From Anaerolineae bacterium (GTDB lineage: Bacteria; Chloroflexota; Anaerolineae; B4-G1; SLSP01): a stretch of DNA of 64,000 nt. The translations under genes were made by a program, and so were the position numbers. The DNA lies in the NCBI GenBank assembly GCA_026645815.1, contig JAPKMR010000006.1, forward strand, positions 51,734 to 115,733, written 5' to 3'. Shown piece after piece: positions 34,789 through 42,724 of this stretch (within the stretch, counting starts at the first letter, position 1; each line of letters starts with the position of its first letter). Below the pieces are notes generated by a model. That model saw only the letters and a program-made list of their open reading frames with translations. It was not told the origin of the DNA and searched no databases.

Positions 34789-36530
34789 TGGCCGATGAGC
34801 AGACCATCGAATCCATTCTGGTCGCCGATTGCGGCACTGTAAACACCAACCTATTGTTGCTGGAACGGGTCGCTGATAGCTATCGTTTTGTCGCTCAGGC
34901 TGAGGCGCTCACTACCGTAGGCCCGCCCTGGAATGATGTCAGTGAGGGGGTGGTGCAGGCGCTGCGCGATTTGGAACGTATCACAGGGCGCAAATTCCAC
35001 TCGGGTGGGCGTGTAGTCATTCCACGCGAAGGCTTGATGGGCGTGGATGCCTTTGTGGTGATTATGAGCGCACCAGAGCCATTGCGCGTGCTATTAGCGG
35101 GCCTGGTACCGGAGATGAGCCTGGAAAGCGCTCATCGTGCTGCGGCGGCGGTTTATGCTTCAATCGAAGCTGTGTTGTGCCGCGAGGGAGGTTTGCGCTC
35201 GCCGGAGGAAACCTGGGCGCGCGCAGTGCGCGATTTGGCGCCGGATGTGGTATTGCTCGTCGGGGGTGTGGATGGCGGCGCCAGTCGCCCAGTCATGGAG
35301 CTGGCTGACGCTATCGCATTAGGGTCTTCAATGTTGGATGCCGAACGCCGCCCTCGCCTGGTCTATGCGGGCAACGCTAAACTGCGTCCGATGGTGACCA
35401 AGTTATTGGGCGAGATTGTTACGGTAGATGTGGTGGATAACGTCCGCCCTACGGTGGATATGGAGAAGCTTGCCCCCACGCAGCAATTGCTGGAACAGAT
35501 TTATGTCGAACGGCAGCTGTACAAACTGCCGGGCGTGGATACACTTTCCGCGTGGAGCCGGTTGCCTTTATTGCCTACGGCGACTGCATTTGGGCGAGTG
35601 GTAGAGTATCTGTGGCACCGTGAGGGGCGGCAGGATCGTGGCGTCTTGGGCATTGATGTGGGAGCTGCCAGTATCACTATTGCGGCTTGTTTGCAGGGCG
35701 ACCTTGCTCTTTCTGTCCATAGCCAGAAAGGCAGCGTTTATGGTGCTTTGAACTGGGTGGAGGAGCACGGCATTGAGGCTTTGCAGCAGTGGTTGCCCGA
35801 AGAAATTGACGCCGATCAGATTCTCGCTGTGTTGTATAACCGCACCCTCAAACCATGGACAGTGCCGCAGCAATTGCTGGAATTGTGGGTAGAGCAGGCG
35901 GTGGTGCGGGAAATGCTACGTGGCGCTGTGCGGACGGCGTTGCCGACATGGAATCACAACAACGCGGATGCCATGCCCAATTTCGACCCCATCCTTATCT
36001 CCGGCGGCAGCCTGGTGCATATGCCTCGTCCTGGACAGGTGCTCCTAACCCTGTTGGACGGTTTGGAGCCTACGGGAATTTCGACCGTGATGTTGGATGC
36101 CAATCGTGTGGCGCCGGCACTCGGCGCCGTTGCGGGAATCAAGCCCCTGGCTGCTGCTTCGGCGTTGGATGCTGGCACCCTGGCGTCCCTGGGTACTGTG
36201 ATTTCACCGGTGGGCAAGGCTCGCCCTGGCGAGACAATTTTGCAGATGCGGATTGTTTATGAGGATAGCAGCGTGCTCAATGTGGAGGCGCGCTATGGCG
36301 AGCTGGAAATCTGGCCTCTGTTGCCCGGTCAGCGCGCAACCTTGGAATTGAAACCCAATCGCCGTTTTGATATAGGCCTTGGCGGTCCCGGTCGCGGAGG
36401 TAAGGTGCAGGTCGTAGGCGGCTTAGTGGGACTGGTGGTAGATGCCAGAGGCCGTCCCTTGGTATTGCCTGAGAACCCTGAGGCGCGCCGGCATCGCTTG
36501 CAGCGGTGGGTCTGGGACGTTGGAGGCTAA
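34788..36530 (+). CDS. MutL-like ASKHA-fold protein (glutamate mutase L family)
   Basis: A 580-residue member of the 'glutamate mutase L' (PF13941) family, an actin/Hsp70/sugar-kinase-type ATPase fold. Phosphate-1-like ILVADCGTVNTNLLLLE opens it, with DVVLLVGGVDGGAS in the first half. A second ASKHA signature is LGIDVGAASITIAACLQG, and ILISGGSLVHMPRPGQ resembles the adenosine loop. In glutamate-fermenting clostridia MutL proteins accompany the MutS/MutE mutase, but no mutase genes are here. The role is therefore probably different. It is coupled to the upstream membrane protein and 1 base from the next gene. Confidence 0.85.
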   Translation: MADEQTIESILVADCGTVNTNLLLLERVADSYRFVAQAEALTTVGPPWNDVSEGVVQALRDLERITGRKFHSGGRVVIPREGLMGVDAFVVIMSAPEPLRVLLAGLVPEMSLESAHRAAAAVYASIEAVLCREGGLRSPEETWARAVRDLAPDVVLLVGGVDGGASRPVMELADAIALGSSMLDAERRPRLVYAGNAKLRPMVTKLLGEIVTVDVVDNVRPTVDMEKLAPTQQLLEQIYVERQLYKLPGVDTLSAWSRLPLLPTATAFGRVVEYLWHREGRQDRGVLGIDVGAASITIAACLQGDLALSVHSQKGSVYGALNWVEEHGIEALQQWLPEEIDADQILAVLYNRTLKPWTVPQQLLELWVEQAVVREMLRGAVRTALPTWNHNNADAMPNFDPILISGGSLVHMPRPGQVLLTLLDGLEPTGISTVMLDANRVAPALGAVAGIKPLAAASALDAGTLASLGTVISPVGKARPGETILQMRIVYEDSSVLNVEARYGELEIWPLLPGQRATLELKPNRRFDIGLGGPGRGGKVQVVGGLVGLVVDARGRPLVLPENPEARRHRLQRWVWDVGG

Positions 36531-36531
36531 G

Positions 36532-37605
36532 ATGATTCTGCCTTTCAGCATTGTCAATCCTTTGACACGTATCGAGGTGTTGCGCCAGTTGCCGCAACCC
36601 GGAAAAGTGCTGGTGCGGGAAAATGACTTGATAGAGTCGTTCCAGCTGGTGGGGGAATACACGCCGCCGCCTGAGTTTGCTATCATCAATGCCAGTCGGG
36701 AACTGGCAATCCCTCCTAAAAAGATTGCTCGCTATCTGGATGTAAAAGTCGGTGATACCGTGGAAGAGGGTGCGGTATTGGCTTCGCGGGGCGGCATGGG
36801 TGGGCGCTCTTGTCGGGCGCCGTTTTCTGGCGTCGTGACCGGTTTTGGTCGCGGACGGCTTCTGTTGGAAGCGCCATCTCGCCCGGTACAACTGAACGCG
36901 CTTTTGCCCGGAACGGTTGCGCGCGTCCTGCCGGGTGAGGGCGCGATTATCCAGGCATTCGGGGCTTTTATTCAGGGCGTTTGGGGCAATGGCAAGGAAG
37001 TCTTTGGCGTCCTCCGTGTTTCTGCGCGCAACGCGCGCCAATCCTTGCGTGCCAAGAAGTTGGATGCTTCATTACAAGGCGCCATTGTCGTGGGCGGCGC
37101 CGGGCTTGATGAAGAGGCTTTGGCTCAGGCAGTGGAAGTGCAGGTGGGCGGGATCATCGTGGGCGGCGTATCGCCGCAACTGATGCCACGCTTGTTGACG
37201 GTTCCCTTCCCGGTGGTTGTAATAGATGGGGTGGGCAAGGTGAGCATGTCGGAGGTGGTATTCAAGCTATTGCGTTCACTTGAGGGGCGCGAGGCAGCTC
37301 TTAGCGGGCAGATGTCTGACTTGCACCGGCCTGTTTGGTCGCGTCTTGGAAATGTTGAACGACCTTATTTGGCAGTGCCTATGCCTGCACAGAACGCTGC
37401 TTCGATAGATCGCAACGCCCCATTGACTCTGGGCAGTCGCGTGCGTGCTCTGCGCCAACCTTATACGGGCATGTCGGGTGTGGTAGTCGAGATTCCGCGT
37501 GGACTTGCGCTGTTGGAGACTGGGGCCCGCCGTCCCTGTGTCAAAGTGGAATTTGAGAGCGAGACAGTGTTGATTCCACATGCAAATTTGGAATTGTTGT
37601 TGTGA
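36532..37605 (+). CDS. Unknown protein with lipoyl/HlyD-like hybrid motif, partner of MutL-like protein
   Basis: A 357-residue protein starting 1 base after the MutL-like stop. Residues about 70-110 (LDVKVGDTVEEGAVLASRGG, then RAPFSGVVTGFGRGRLLLE) look like a barrel-sandwich hybrid domain as in biotinyl/lipoyl or HlyD proteins, but without the usual modified lysine motif. The middle (GAIVVGGAGLDEEALAQAVE, VGGIIVGGVSPQLMPRLL) is Gly-rich and mixed alpha/beta. The C-terminus (SRVRALRQPYTGMSGVVVEI) resembles a KOW/SH3-like fold. No membrane helix is seen. Function is unknown. Confidence 0.75.
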   Translation: MILPFSIVNPLTRIEVLRQLPQPGKVLVRENDLIESFQLVGEYTPPPEFAIINASRELAIPPKKIARYLDVKVGDTVEEGAVLASRGGMGGRSCRAPFSGVVTGFGRGRLLLEAPSRPVQLNALLPGTVARVLPGEGAIIQAFGAFIQGVWGNGKEVFGVLRVSARNARQSLRAKKLDASLQGAIVVGGAGLDEEALAQAVEVQVGGIIVGGVSPQLMPRLLTVPFPVVVIDGVGKVSMSEVVFKLLRSLEGREAALSGQMSDLHRPVWSRLGNVERPYLAVPMPAQNAASIDRNAPLTLGSRVRALRQPYTGMSGVVVEIPRGLALLETGARRPCVKVEFESETVLIPHANLELLL

Positions 37606-37628
37606 GTTTTTTGTCTTTGTGGTATAGT
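37600..37628 (+). promoter_or_regulatory. Promoter of the LPxTG-like surface protein gene
   Basis: TTGTGA (37600-37605, overlapping the previous stop), 17-base spacer, TATAGT (37623-37628). Confidence 0.7.
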
Positions 37629-37688
37629 AGATTTAACTGATGCTAATGTGGTGAATTTGTTTCTAGTAAGGATTTCAAGGAGAGAGCG

Positions 37689-38360
37689 ATGGCAGATGAC
37701 CTGCGGGACACTTTCGGCGATGATGCCTTCATGGACGCTGAAGAGGAAGTAACCGAAGAGGAGGGCGGGGAGAAGAAAAACCGCACATTCCTCATTGGTG
37801 TAGCATTATTAGGCGGTCTGTTATTGCTAGCCATTGCGGCATTTGTGGTTTGGGCGATGGTTCTTAACCCGCGTCAGGCGGCGCAGCGTGCCGAAGAGAA
37901 TGCCCAGATTATGGCGACCAACGAGGCTGTGCTGATTGCTATGCAGCAGACCCAGACAGTAGAGGCGCTGCCGCCAGCTACCGCAACCGCGACCTCGGTA
38001 CCCAAAACTGAATCTACACCTACGCCCACGCCTGTAATCCGTGCGACCAACACGCCGGCGCCTGAGGGCGAAAATGGCGACGCCGCTGGCGGTGAGGGCG
38101 ACGTGGGGGGTACGGTTGGGGAGACTGCCTCAGGCACGCCTGGTGCCGGCACACCTGCGGCTGCTACTGCGACAGTGCGAGCGCGCATGACAGCAACTCC
38201 AGTCTCGGCGACAACGGCTGAAGCAAAATCTATGTCTACGCCCACGACTACGGCTCCCTCCGCGACGCCGGATACTGGCCTTGGGGAAGTCCTGCTCATT
38301 GTAGCCGCTGGATTGTTGGCTACTTTGGTGATATTTGCCCGAAAGTTGCGCCAGGCATAG
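37689..38360 (+). CDS. Thr/Pro-rich surface protein with two membrane segments and LPxTG-like tail
   Basis: A 223-residue protein. An acidic N-terminus (about 30 residues) precedes a membrane helix (FLIGVALLGGLLLLAIAAFV). A long Thr/Pro/Ala/Gly-rich low-complexity stalk (about 100-195) follows. The end has a PDTG motif, a second hydrophobic helix (GEVLLIVAAGLLATLVIFA) and a basic tail (RKLRQA), which resembles a sortase-type sorting signal. AAGGAG lies 6 bases before the ATG. It follows the MutL cluster but has its own promoter. Confidence 0.75.
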   Translation: MADDLRDTFGDDAFMDAEEEVTEEEGGEKKNRTFLIGVALLGGLLLLAIAAFVVWAMVLNPRQAAQRAEENAQIMATNEAVLIAMQQTQTVEALPPATATATSVPKTESTPTPTPVIRATNTPAPEGENGDAAGGEGDVGGTVGETASGTPGAGTPAAATATVRARMTATPVSATTAEAKSMSTPTTTAPSATPDTGLGEVLLIVAAGLLATLVIFARKLRQA

Positions 38361-38516
38361 GTCTCTCTGAATTTGGTGCCGGGACACGGGGATGTATTGG
38401 CCTGTGTCCCGGTTTTGGTGGATTATCAATCTACATTTAGATCTTCATCAGCCGCAGCTTAGCGTGAGTCGGCGGGGGCTGGTTGAATTAACCTCGGATG
38501 GGCAGGAAGGTGTTGT

Positions 38517-39473
38517 ATGGAAGGGCTTTGTGGCAAGGGAATCTGGCTAGCGCACTCGTATGATTTGCAACGAGCTGTCGAGATGGCGACCCGGATGGAA
38601 GCCTCGTATCTGTTGGTGAAGACCGGGCACGGCCCGCATTACTTTCCGGAGTCGGCGCGCGGGCTTGCGGGGCGTATTCGTTCGTTGGGTTTCCAACCTT
38701 TGGCCTGGATCCACATCACTGACCGTATGCCCGAGGATGCCCTCTGGGCTGTGCTGCAATCGTTGGAGTTGGGTTATGAGGCCGTGGTGCTCTACCTGGG
38801 CGCCGCTTTGTTGACAGGTCGGCAACTTCAACCGCTAGCCCAGGCGCTAGAAGAGGCTGAAGTCCCTGCTTCAAAGTTGCTGATTGCAACACCGCCCCCG
38901 GCGCATTTGCCCGACCGTGCGGCGCTTGAGGTTTTGGCGCCGCGATGTCAGGGCGGGTGGATGCCCTTGTGTTTCCCCCTCTGGGGACGCCGCGCGGAGG
39001 AGCTCATCGAAGAGGATGTTTATCAGGCGCTCCCTGAGTTGAGCCTGATGTGGGGGCGCAGCCCCGATGTTTATCCCACCCTCTCACCGCAATTCTCACG
39101 GCAGGCTGATGCACTCTTCCTGCCCGAGGACCTTATCCCTTGGATTGAAGTTGTGATGCGACACGGGGTAGATTTCTTCAGCGTGTATCATGCTGCACTT
39201 ACCGAAAAAGCGCTATGGCCCATTCTACAAACCGTGACCGTGCGCTGCCAGACGACAGCCGTTTCAGTTGTGGCGCCAGAAAATCCCGGCGCGATCCTGC
39301 CTCAGCCGGTTTATGTCACCGTGAACGCTAATGATACGGTTTGGGGGATCATCTCGCGGCATGGCTTGACCCGCTCGAAGTTCTGGGAATGGAACGGTCA
39401 CCTCTGGGATAGCCGTGGATTGCCGCGCGACGGCGACTACCTGCAAGCCGGTTGGCGCGTTCGTATCAAATGA
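38517..39473 (+). CDS. Unknown protein with C-terminal LysM domain
   Basis: A 318-residue protein. The N-terminal about 245 residues look like a TIM-barrel-type domain (GIWLAHSYDLQRAVEMATRM, GFQPLAWIHI, YEAVVLYLGAALL) that could be a divergent glycosidase-like fold; no catalytic residues are certain. The C-terminal about 45 residues form a LysM module (VTVNANDTVWGIISRHGLTR, then LQAGWRVRIK), which usually binds peptidoglycan or chitin. No signal peptide is evident, so cell location is unclear. AGGAAGG precedes the ATG. Confidence 0.65.
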   Translation: MEGLCGKGIWLAHSYDLQRAVEMATRMEASYLLVKTGHGPHYFPESARGLAGRIRSLGFQPLAWIHITDRMPEDALWAVLQSLELGYEAVVLYLGAALLTGRQLQPLAQALEEAEVPASKLLIATPPPAHLPDRAALEVLAPRCQGGWMPLCFPLWGRRAEELIEEDVYQALPELSLMWGRSPDVYPTLSPQFSRQADALFLPEDLIPWIEVVMRHGVDFFSVYHAALTEKALWPILQTVTVRCQTTAVSVVAPENPGAILPQPVYVTVNANDTVWGIISRHGLTRSKFWEWNGHLWDSRGLPRDGDYLQAGWRVRIK

Positions 39474-39607
39474 ATCTGCCGGTGCCTGGCTTAGCCCGAT
39501 CGAAAAGTCGTAGCTGCCGAGAAAGAAGACGTTTTGCGGTGATGGGCGACCGTCCGTCACTGCAAACCATCAGAAAAATAATGACTTTATCTGAATACTT
39601 ACAGCCG

Positions 39608-39635
39608 TTGCCTTTCTCGGGGTCTGTGGTATAAT
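39608..39635 (+). promoter_or_regulatory. Promoter of rplS
   Basis: TTGCCT (39608-39613), 16-base spacer, TATAAT (39630-39635), 49 bases before the rplS ATG. Confidence 0.8.
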
Positions 39636-39684
39636 CTCACTTCGCTGCCGGTTTCGAGCGGCAAATTAGTAGGGAGAAGGTAAT

Positions 39685-40035
39685 ATGAATCTGGTTGAAT
39701 CTCTAGAACGCCAGTTGCAGCCGAATCCGGCTATTCCAGAAATGCGATCTGGTGATACTGTCAAGGTTTTCGTGCGCATCGTTGAAGGTGGACGCGAGCG
39801 GGTACAGCCTTTCCAGGGTACATTGATTCGTATGCGGAAGGGTGGCGCAAATGCCAACTTTACCGTGCGGCGCATTGCCTCTCACGGTGTCGGCGTCGAG
39901 CGCACTTTCTTGCTGCACTCCCCGCGCGTGGAGAAGGTCGAAGTGTTGCGGCACGCCAAAGTTCGCCGCGCCCAGCTCTACTTCCTGCGCGATTTGCGGG
40001 GCAAGGCTGCTCGGCTGAAGGAAGCGCGTAAGTAA
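39685..40035 (+). CDS. rplS: 50S ribosomal protein L19
   Basis: Ribosomal protein L19 (116 residues, normal length), located at the 30S-50S interface. Conserved pieces are [56 protein letters not shown] and [25 protein letters not shown] precedes the ATG. It stands apart from the usual rpsP-rimM-trmD-rplS order in this window. Confidence 0.98.
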   Translation: MNLVESLERQLQPNPAIPEMRSGDTVKVFVRIVEGGRERVQPFQGTLIRMRKGGANANFTVRRIASHGVGVERTFLLHSPRVEKVEVLRHAKVRRAQLYFLRDLRGKAARLKEARK

Positions 40036-40050
40036 CCTTTGCGGTTGATA

Positions 40051-40794
40051 ATGCGACCCCTTATCGGTATTACTGGGCGGAAGGATACTTCCGCCCGTTT
40101 GGTTAATAGCCAGATGGTCTCCGTGGGTGAGACCTATATCCGCGCTGTACATCGTGCTGGCGGTACGCCGATTATTCTTCCTCCCATGCTGGCGGAAGTG
40201 GATTGGGCGCCTTTGGTCGCGCGCCTGGATGGCATTTTGTTGTCCGGGGGCGAGGATATTCATCCTCGGCACTATGGGCAGACCCCGGAAACCTGGTTAG
40301 GTGGCGTGGATGAGACCCGGGATGATTCCGAGTTGGGAATGCTGCGCGCTGCCTTAGGGGTGCGCAAACCCATTCTTGCGATTTGTCGCGGACACCAGGT
40401 GCTGAATGTGGCTTTGGGCGGCACACTCTACCAGGACCTTGCGGCGCAGGTTCCAGGGGCTTTGGATCATGCTTTTCTGATGAGCCGCTCACTGGAGCAG
40501 AGCATTCATGACGTGACATTGGAAACCGGCAGCATGGTGGAACGGCTTTTGCGAGGCCACACCTTTGCGGTTAACAGTGCGCACCATCAAAGTATCCAGG
40601 CGGTTGGTGCGGGATTGCGCGTCGTGGCGCAAGCTTCCGATGGTGTGATTGAGGCTGTAGAATTGGCGGACCACCCTTTCTGCATCGGAGTTCAGTGGCA
40701 TCCTGAGGCTATGGTGCGCCATGATTCAACTATGATGCCACTTTTTGAGGGCTTAGTCGAAGCCGCACGTGGAGTTGCTAAAGAATGTTTTTGA
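40051..40794 (+). CDS. Class I glutamine amidotransferase, gamma-glutamyl-GABA hydrolase (peptidase C26) family
   Basis: A 247-residue PuuD-like hydrolase that would cleave gamma-glutamyl bonds. Nucleophile elbow ILAICRGHQVLNVALGG (Cys about 113), GILLSGGEDIHPRHY and the His-Glu of GVQWHPEAM complete the triad. ATG 40051 was chosen over a TTG at 40039. It follows rplS by 15 bases but may be a separate unit. The stop lies within a strong hairpin. Confidence 0.9.
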   Translation: MRPLIGITGRKDTSARLVNSQMVSVGETYIRAVHRAGGTPIILPPMLAEVDWAPLVARLDGILLSGGEDIHPRHYGQTPETWLGGVDETRDDSELGMLRAALGVRKPILAICRGHQVLNVALGGTLYQDLAAQVPGALDHAFLMSRSLEQSIHDVTLETGSMVERLLRGHTFAVNSAHHQSIQAVGAGLRVVAQASDGVIEAVELADHPFCIGVQWHPEAMVRHDSTMMPLFEGLVEAARGVAKECF

Positions 40795-40815
40795 GGCCCG
40801 CGAAGCGGGCCTCAA
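40791..40815 (+). terminator. Hairpin at the end of the amidotransferase gene
   Basis: A perfect 11-bp stem TTGAGGCCCGC / GCGGGCCTCAA with loop GAA; it includes the stop codon. No T-run follows directly, so it may act as a 3' stabiliser or a weak terminator. Confidence 0.55.
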
Positions 40816-40876
40816 GGACAGTGACAAGCACCCTTTTGTTTGATATGCCTTGTCGTAATGCTGCTGGAAAGCCGGT

Positions 40877-41116
40877 TTAGGCTTGTGGCGTATCGGACCC
40901 CAGCGGTTTCCCCTGTTTGAAGGCTTCTAGTTGTGTCTCCAGCTCGGCCCGGCGTGCTTCAGCAGCAGCTTTTCCCTCTTCGATGAGCCGGTTGAAATAG
41001 TCCTGTGCTCGATGCTGCAGCTCTGGTCCTGGAACAGGGGCGAGCAATAAAGCCAGACTGCCGCCGGTAACCACCCCTACCAATAAGCCTGCGATAAATG
41101 ACAGTGTTTTGCGCAT
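40877..41116 (-). CDS. YtxH-like small membrane protein
   Basis: A 79-residue protein with an N-terminal glycine-rich membrane helix (FIAGLLVGVVTGGSLALLLA, then P) typical of YtxH-domain proteins. A charged amphipathic helical tail follows (LIEEGKAAAEARRAELETQL). GGAGG lies 8 bases before the ATG on the minus strand. Function is unknown; relatives are stress-associated in Firmicutes. Confidence 0.8.
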   Translation of the reverse strand: MRKTLSFIAGLLVGVVTGGSLALLLAPVPGPELQHRAQDYFNRLIEEGKAAAEARRAELETQLEAFKQGKPLGSDTPQA

Positions 41117-41284
41117 TCTTTGCCTCCTTCTACATAGTAGTGACCTGATAAAGCAATTATAAACCCATCTTGAAGGCGATGCAATTCACCTTTCAGCATT
41201 GTACTACTTGCTTCCAAGGTGCGGTGGCAGCTGTGTCCCAACTGTCGCCTTGCTTCGAAAGTGAAACCCTGCCCTATCTGGGAT

Positions 41285-41461
41285 TTCGTAGCAGGTCGCT
41301 GACCGAAATCGCACGCTGTATTCAGCGCCTATGCCCCTCACGCACCGCCTGAAGCGCGAGCAAGGCATTCGCCCCAGGTTGCGTAGCAACCCGTTGGCAA
41401 AGCAACCAATTCGCACTGCGAGCCTCACAGAGGACGCAGAAGCCCGTTGAACTGCTACGAA
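41285..41461 (-). mobile_element. MITE-like element, family B, copy 2
   Basis: A 177-bp element with ends TTCGTAGCAG (41285-41294) and CTGCTACGAA (41452-41461), identical to those of copy 1 at 9602-9763, to which it is inverted. It ends 4 bases before the stop of the minus-strand membrane protein gene. Length and interior differ by small indels. Confidence 0.75.
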
Positions 41462-41465
41462 TGCC

Positions 41466-42359
41466 CTATCTTTTCTCAGTCGCCAACAGAACGATCAACC
41501 AGGAACTCCAACCGCTTTTTCCCTCTTTAGTGGTGCACGCCTCAACCTTTAGGGTTGTCACGGGTGCTCCGGTTGGCGTTTCGATGTAGAGATTATAGAG
41601 TTGCTCCGGTTCAACATGGAAATCGGCGTATCCTGAACCCTGGGCGGGGCGCAAGCCGGTGAAAGCGTGGTCGGCGCCGCCGGTCCAGAGCAGCCAGATT
41701 TCGCGCCCCGGAAGGCCGTTTATTTGCCGGCGTTCGCGCCCGCGCAGGGTCACGGTGACGCTTTCCGTCACCGAGATGGCGATGTGCGGCTCCGGCAAGC
41801 AGGATTTGACCGTCTGTGAAATGATATAGGGTGGCGACAGCGGCGTGGGTGTCGGCAGAACCACGTGGGGAACAGGCTCGGACGTCGCCTCTGCGGTCGC
41901 GGTGGGCGTGGGATGAATGGCGCTGGCTGTGGCCGTGGGTGTGGGTGTGGGGGGCATGGCTGCCGATGTGGGTGTGGGAGTGAAGAGTAGCACTTCATCC
42001 GAAGCATAGATGCGTATCGCCGCATTGTTAGCGCCGTATTCCTGAGCCAGAACAGCCAGACGCTGTAACACTGGCAAGGGACGCCCCGATGCCACTGCCG
42101 TGTCTAGTGTCAGTGTCAGCGCGCTTTGAATCTCGTCCGGCGGGAGGTCTTTCAGCCGCAAGCGCGCGCGTGCCAGGTCGCCTTCATTCCCATAGGCGAG
42201 ACTCGTCATGCGTACCCAATCGGCGCGGAAATCCTCGCGCATCAGGGGCGGGTAAGTATCATAGAAAGCTACCGGTTTGAGCACCCATGTGTAGACCAGA
42301 CCGGCTGTCAATCCCACTACCAGTCCGGCGATGAGCCAAACCCACCCGCGCCTCATCAT
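41466..42359 (-). CDS. Membrane-anchored unknown protein (paralogue of upstream gene)
   Basis: A 297-residue protein with one N-terminal membrane helix (VWLIAGLVVGLTAGLVYTWV), a helical domain (DFRADWVRMTSLAYGNEGDL ... IQSALTLTLDTAVASGRPLP), a Thr/Pro-rich linker (about 125-180) and a beta-rich C-terminal domain. The first about 120 residues resemble the 122-residue protein encoded just upstream, including the shared pattern YDT.P..(L/M)R.D(F/Y)R. Its start overlaps that gene's stop (ATGA). Unknown function. Confidence 0.75.
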   Translation of the reverse strand: MMRRGWVWLIAGLVVGLTAGLVYTWVLKPVAFYDTYPPLMREDFRADWVRMTSLAYGNEGDLARARLRLKDLPPDEIQSALTLTLDTAVASGRPLPVLQRLAVLAQEYGANNAAIRIYASDEVLLFTPTPTSAAMPPTPTPTATASAIHPTPTATAEATSEPVPHVVLPTPTPLSPPYIISQTVKSCLPEPHIAISVTESVTVTLRGRERRQINGLPGREIWLLWTGGADHAFTGLRPAQGSGYADFHVEPEQLYNLYIETPTGAPVTTLKVEACTTKEGKSGWSSWLIVLLATEKR

Positions 42360-42724
42360 GGGGTTGCTCCTTCGAGGTAGGTGTGCATCGCGGGGCTATC
42401 CACCCCGAGGTCGTGTGCCAGTTCAACAAGAGGTTCCAGGAAAGCGCGAGAAGCTCCCTCAGTCATCCAGGCTTCGATTTGCGCTACCAGCTGTGGGAAC
42501 GGAGCGCTATCTCCCATGACCGTAAGGCGGGTACGCGCCTGCGAAAGGTCTTGCTCCACTTGATAGGAGAGCGCCACTAAGCGGAGGTATTCATCCCGGT
42601 AATCGGTGCGTAATTGGGCGGGGCTGGTATCGTAATATTGCACGGGCCAGAGACCCCATCCAAAAAGGAAGCCGAGTCCCAGGCCGAGCAGAATGCCGAT
42701 AAGCAGCAGCCAACCGCGTTTCAT
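42356..42724 (-). CDS. Small membrane-anchored unknown protein
   Basis: A 122-residue protein with an N-terminal membrane helix (LLIGILLGLGLGFLFGWGLW) and a helical domain (DYRDEYLRLVALSYQVEQDL). It is a short paralogue of the protein encoded downstream. It overlaps both neighbours by 4 bases (ATGA), so the PLP enzyme and both membrane proteins form one operon read leftward. Confidence 0.78.
   Translation of the reverse strand: MKRGWLLLIGILLGLGLGFLFGWGLWPVQYYDTSPAQLRTDYRDEYLRLVALSYQVEQDLSQARTRLTVMGDSAPFPQLVAQIEAWMTEGASRAFLEPLVELAHDLGVDSPAMHTYLEGATP

Noticed and set aside
34788..36530. Glutamate fermentation via glutamate mutase
   Set aside because: Only the MutL-like protein is present. No mutase subunits or B12 enzymes are nearby, so the pathway cannot be claimed.
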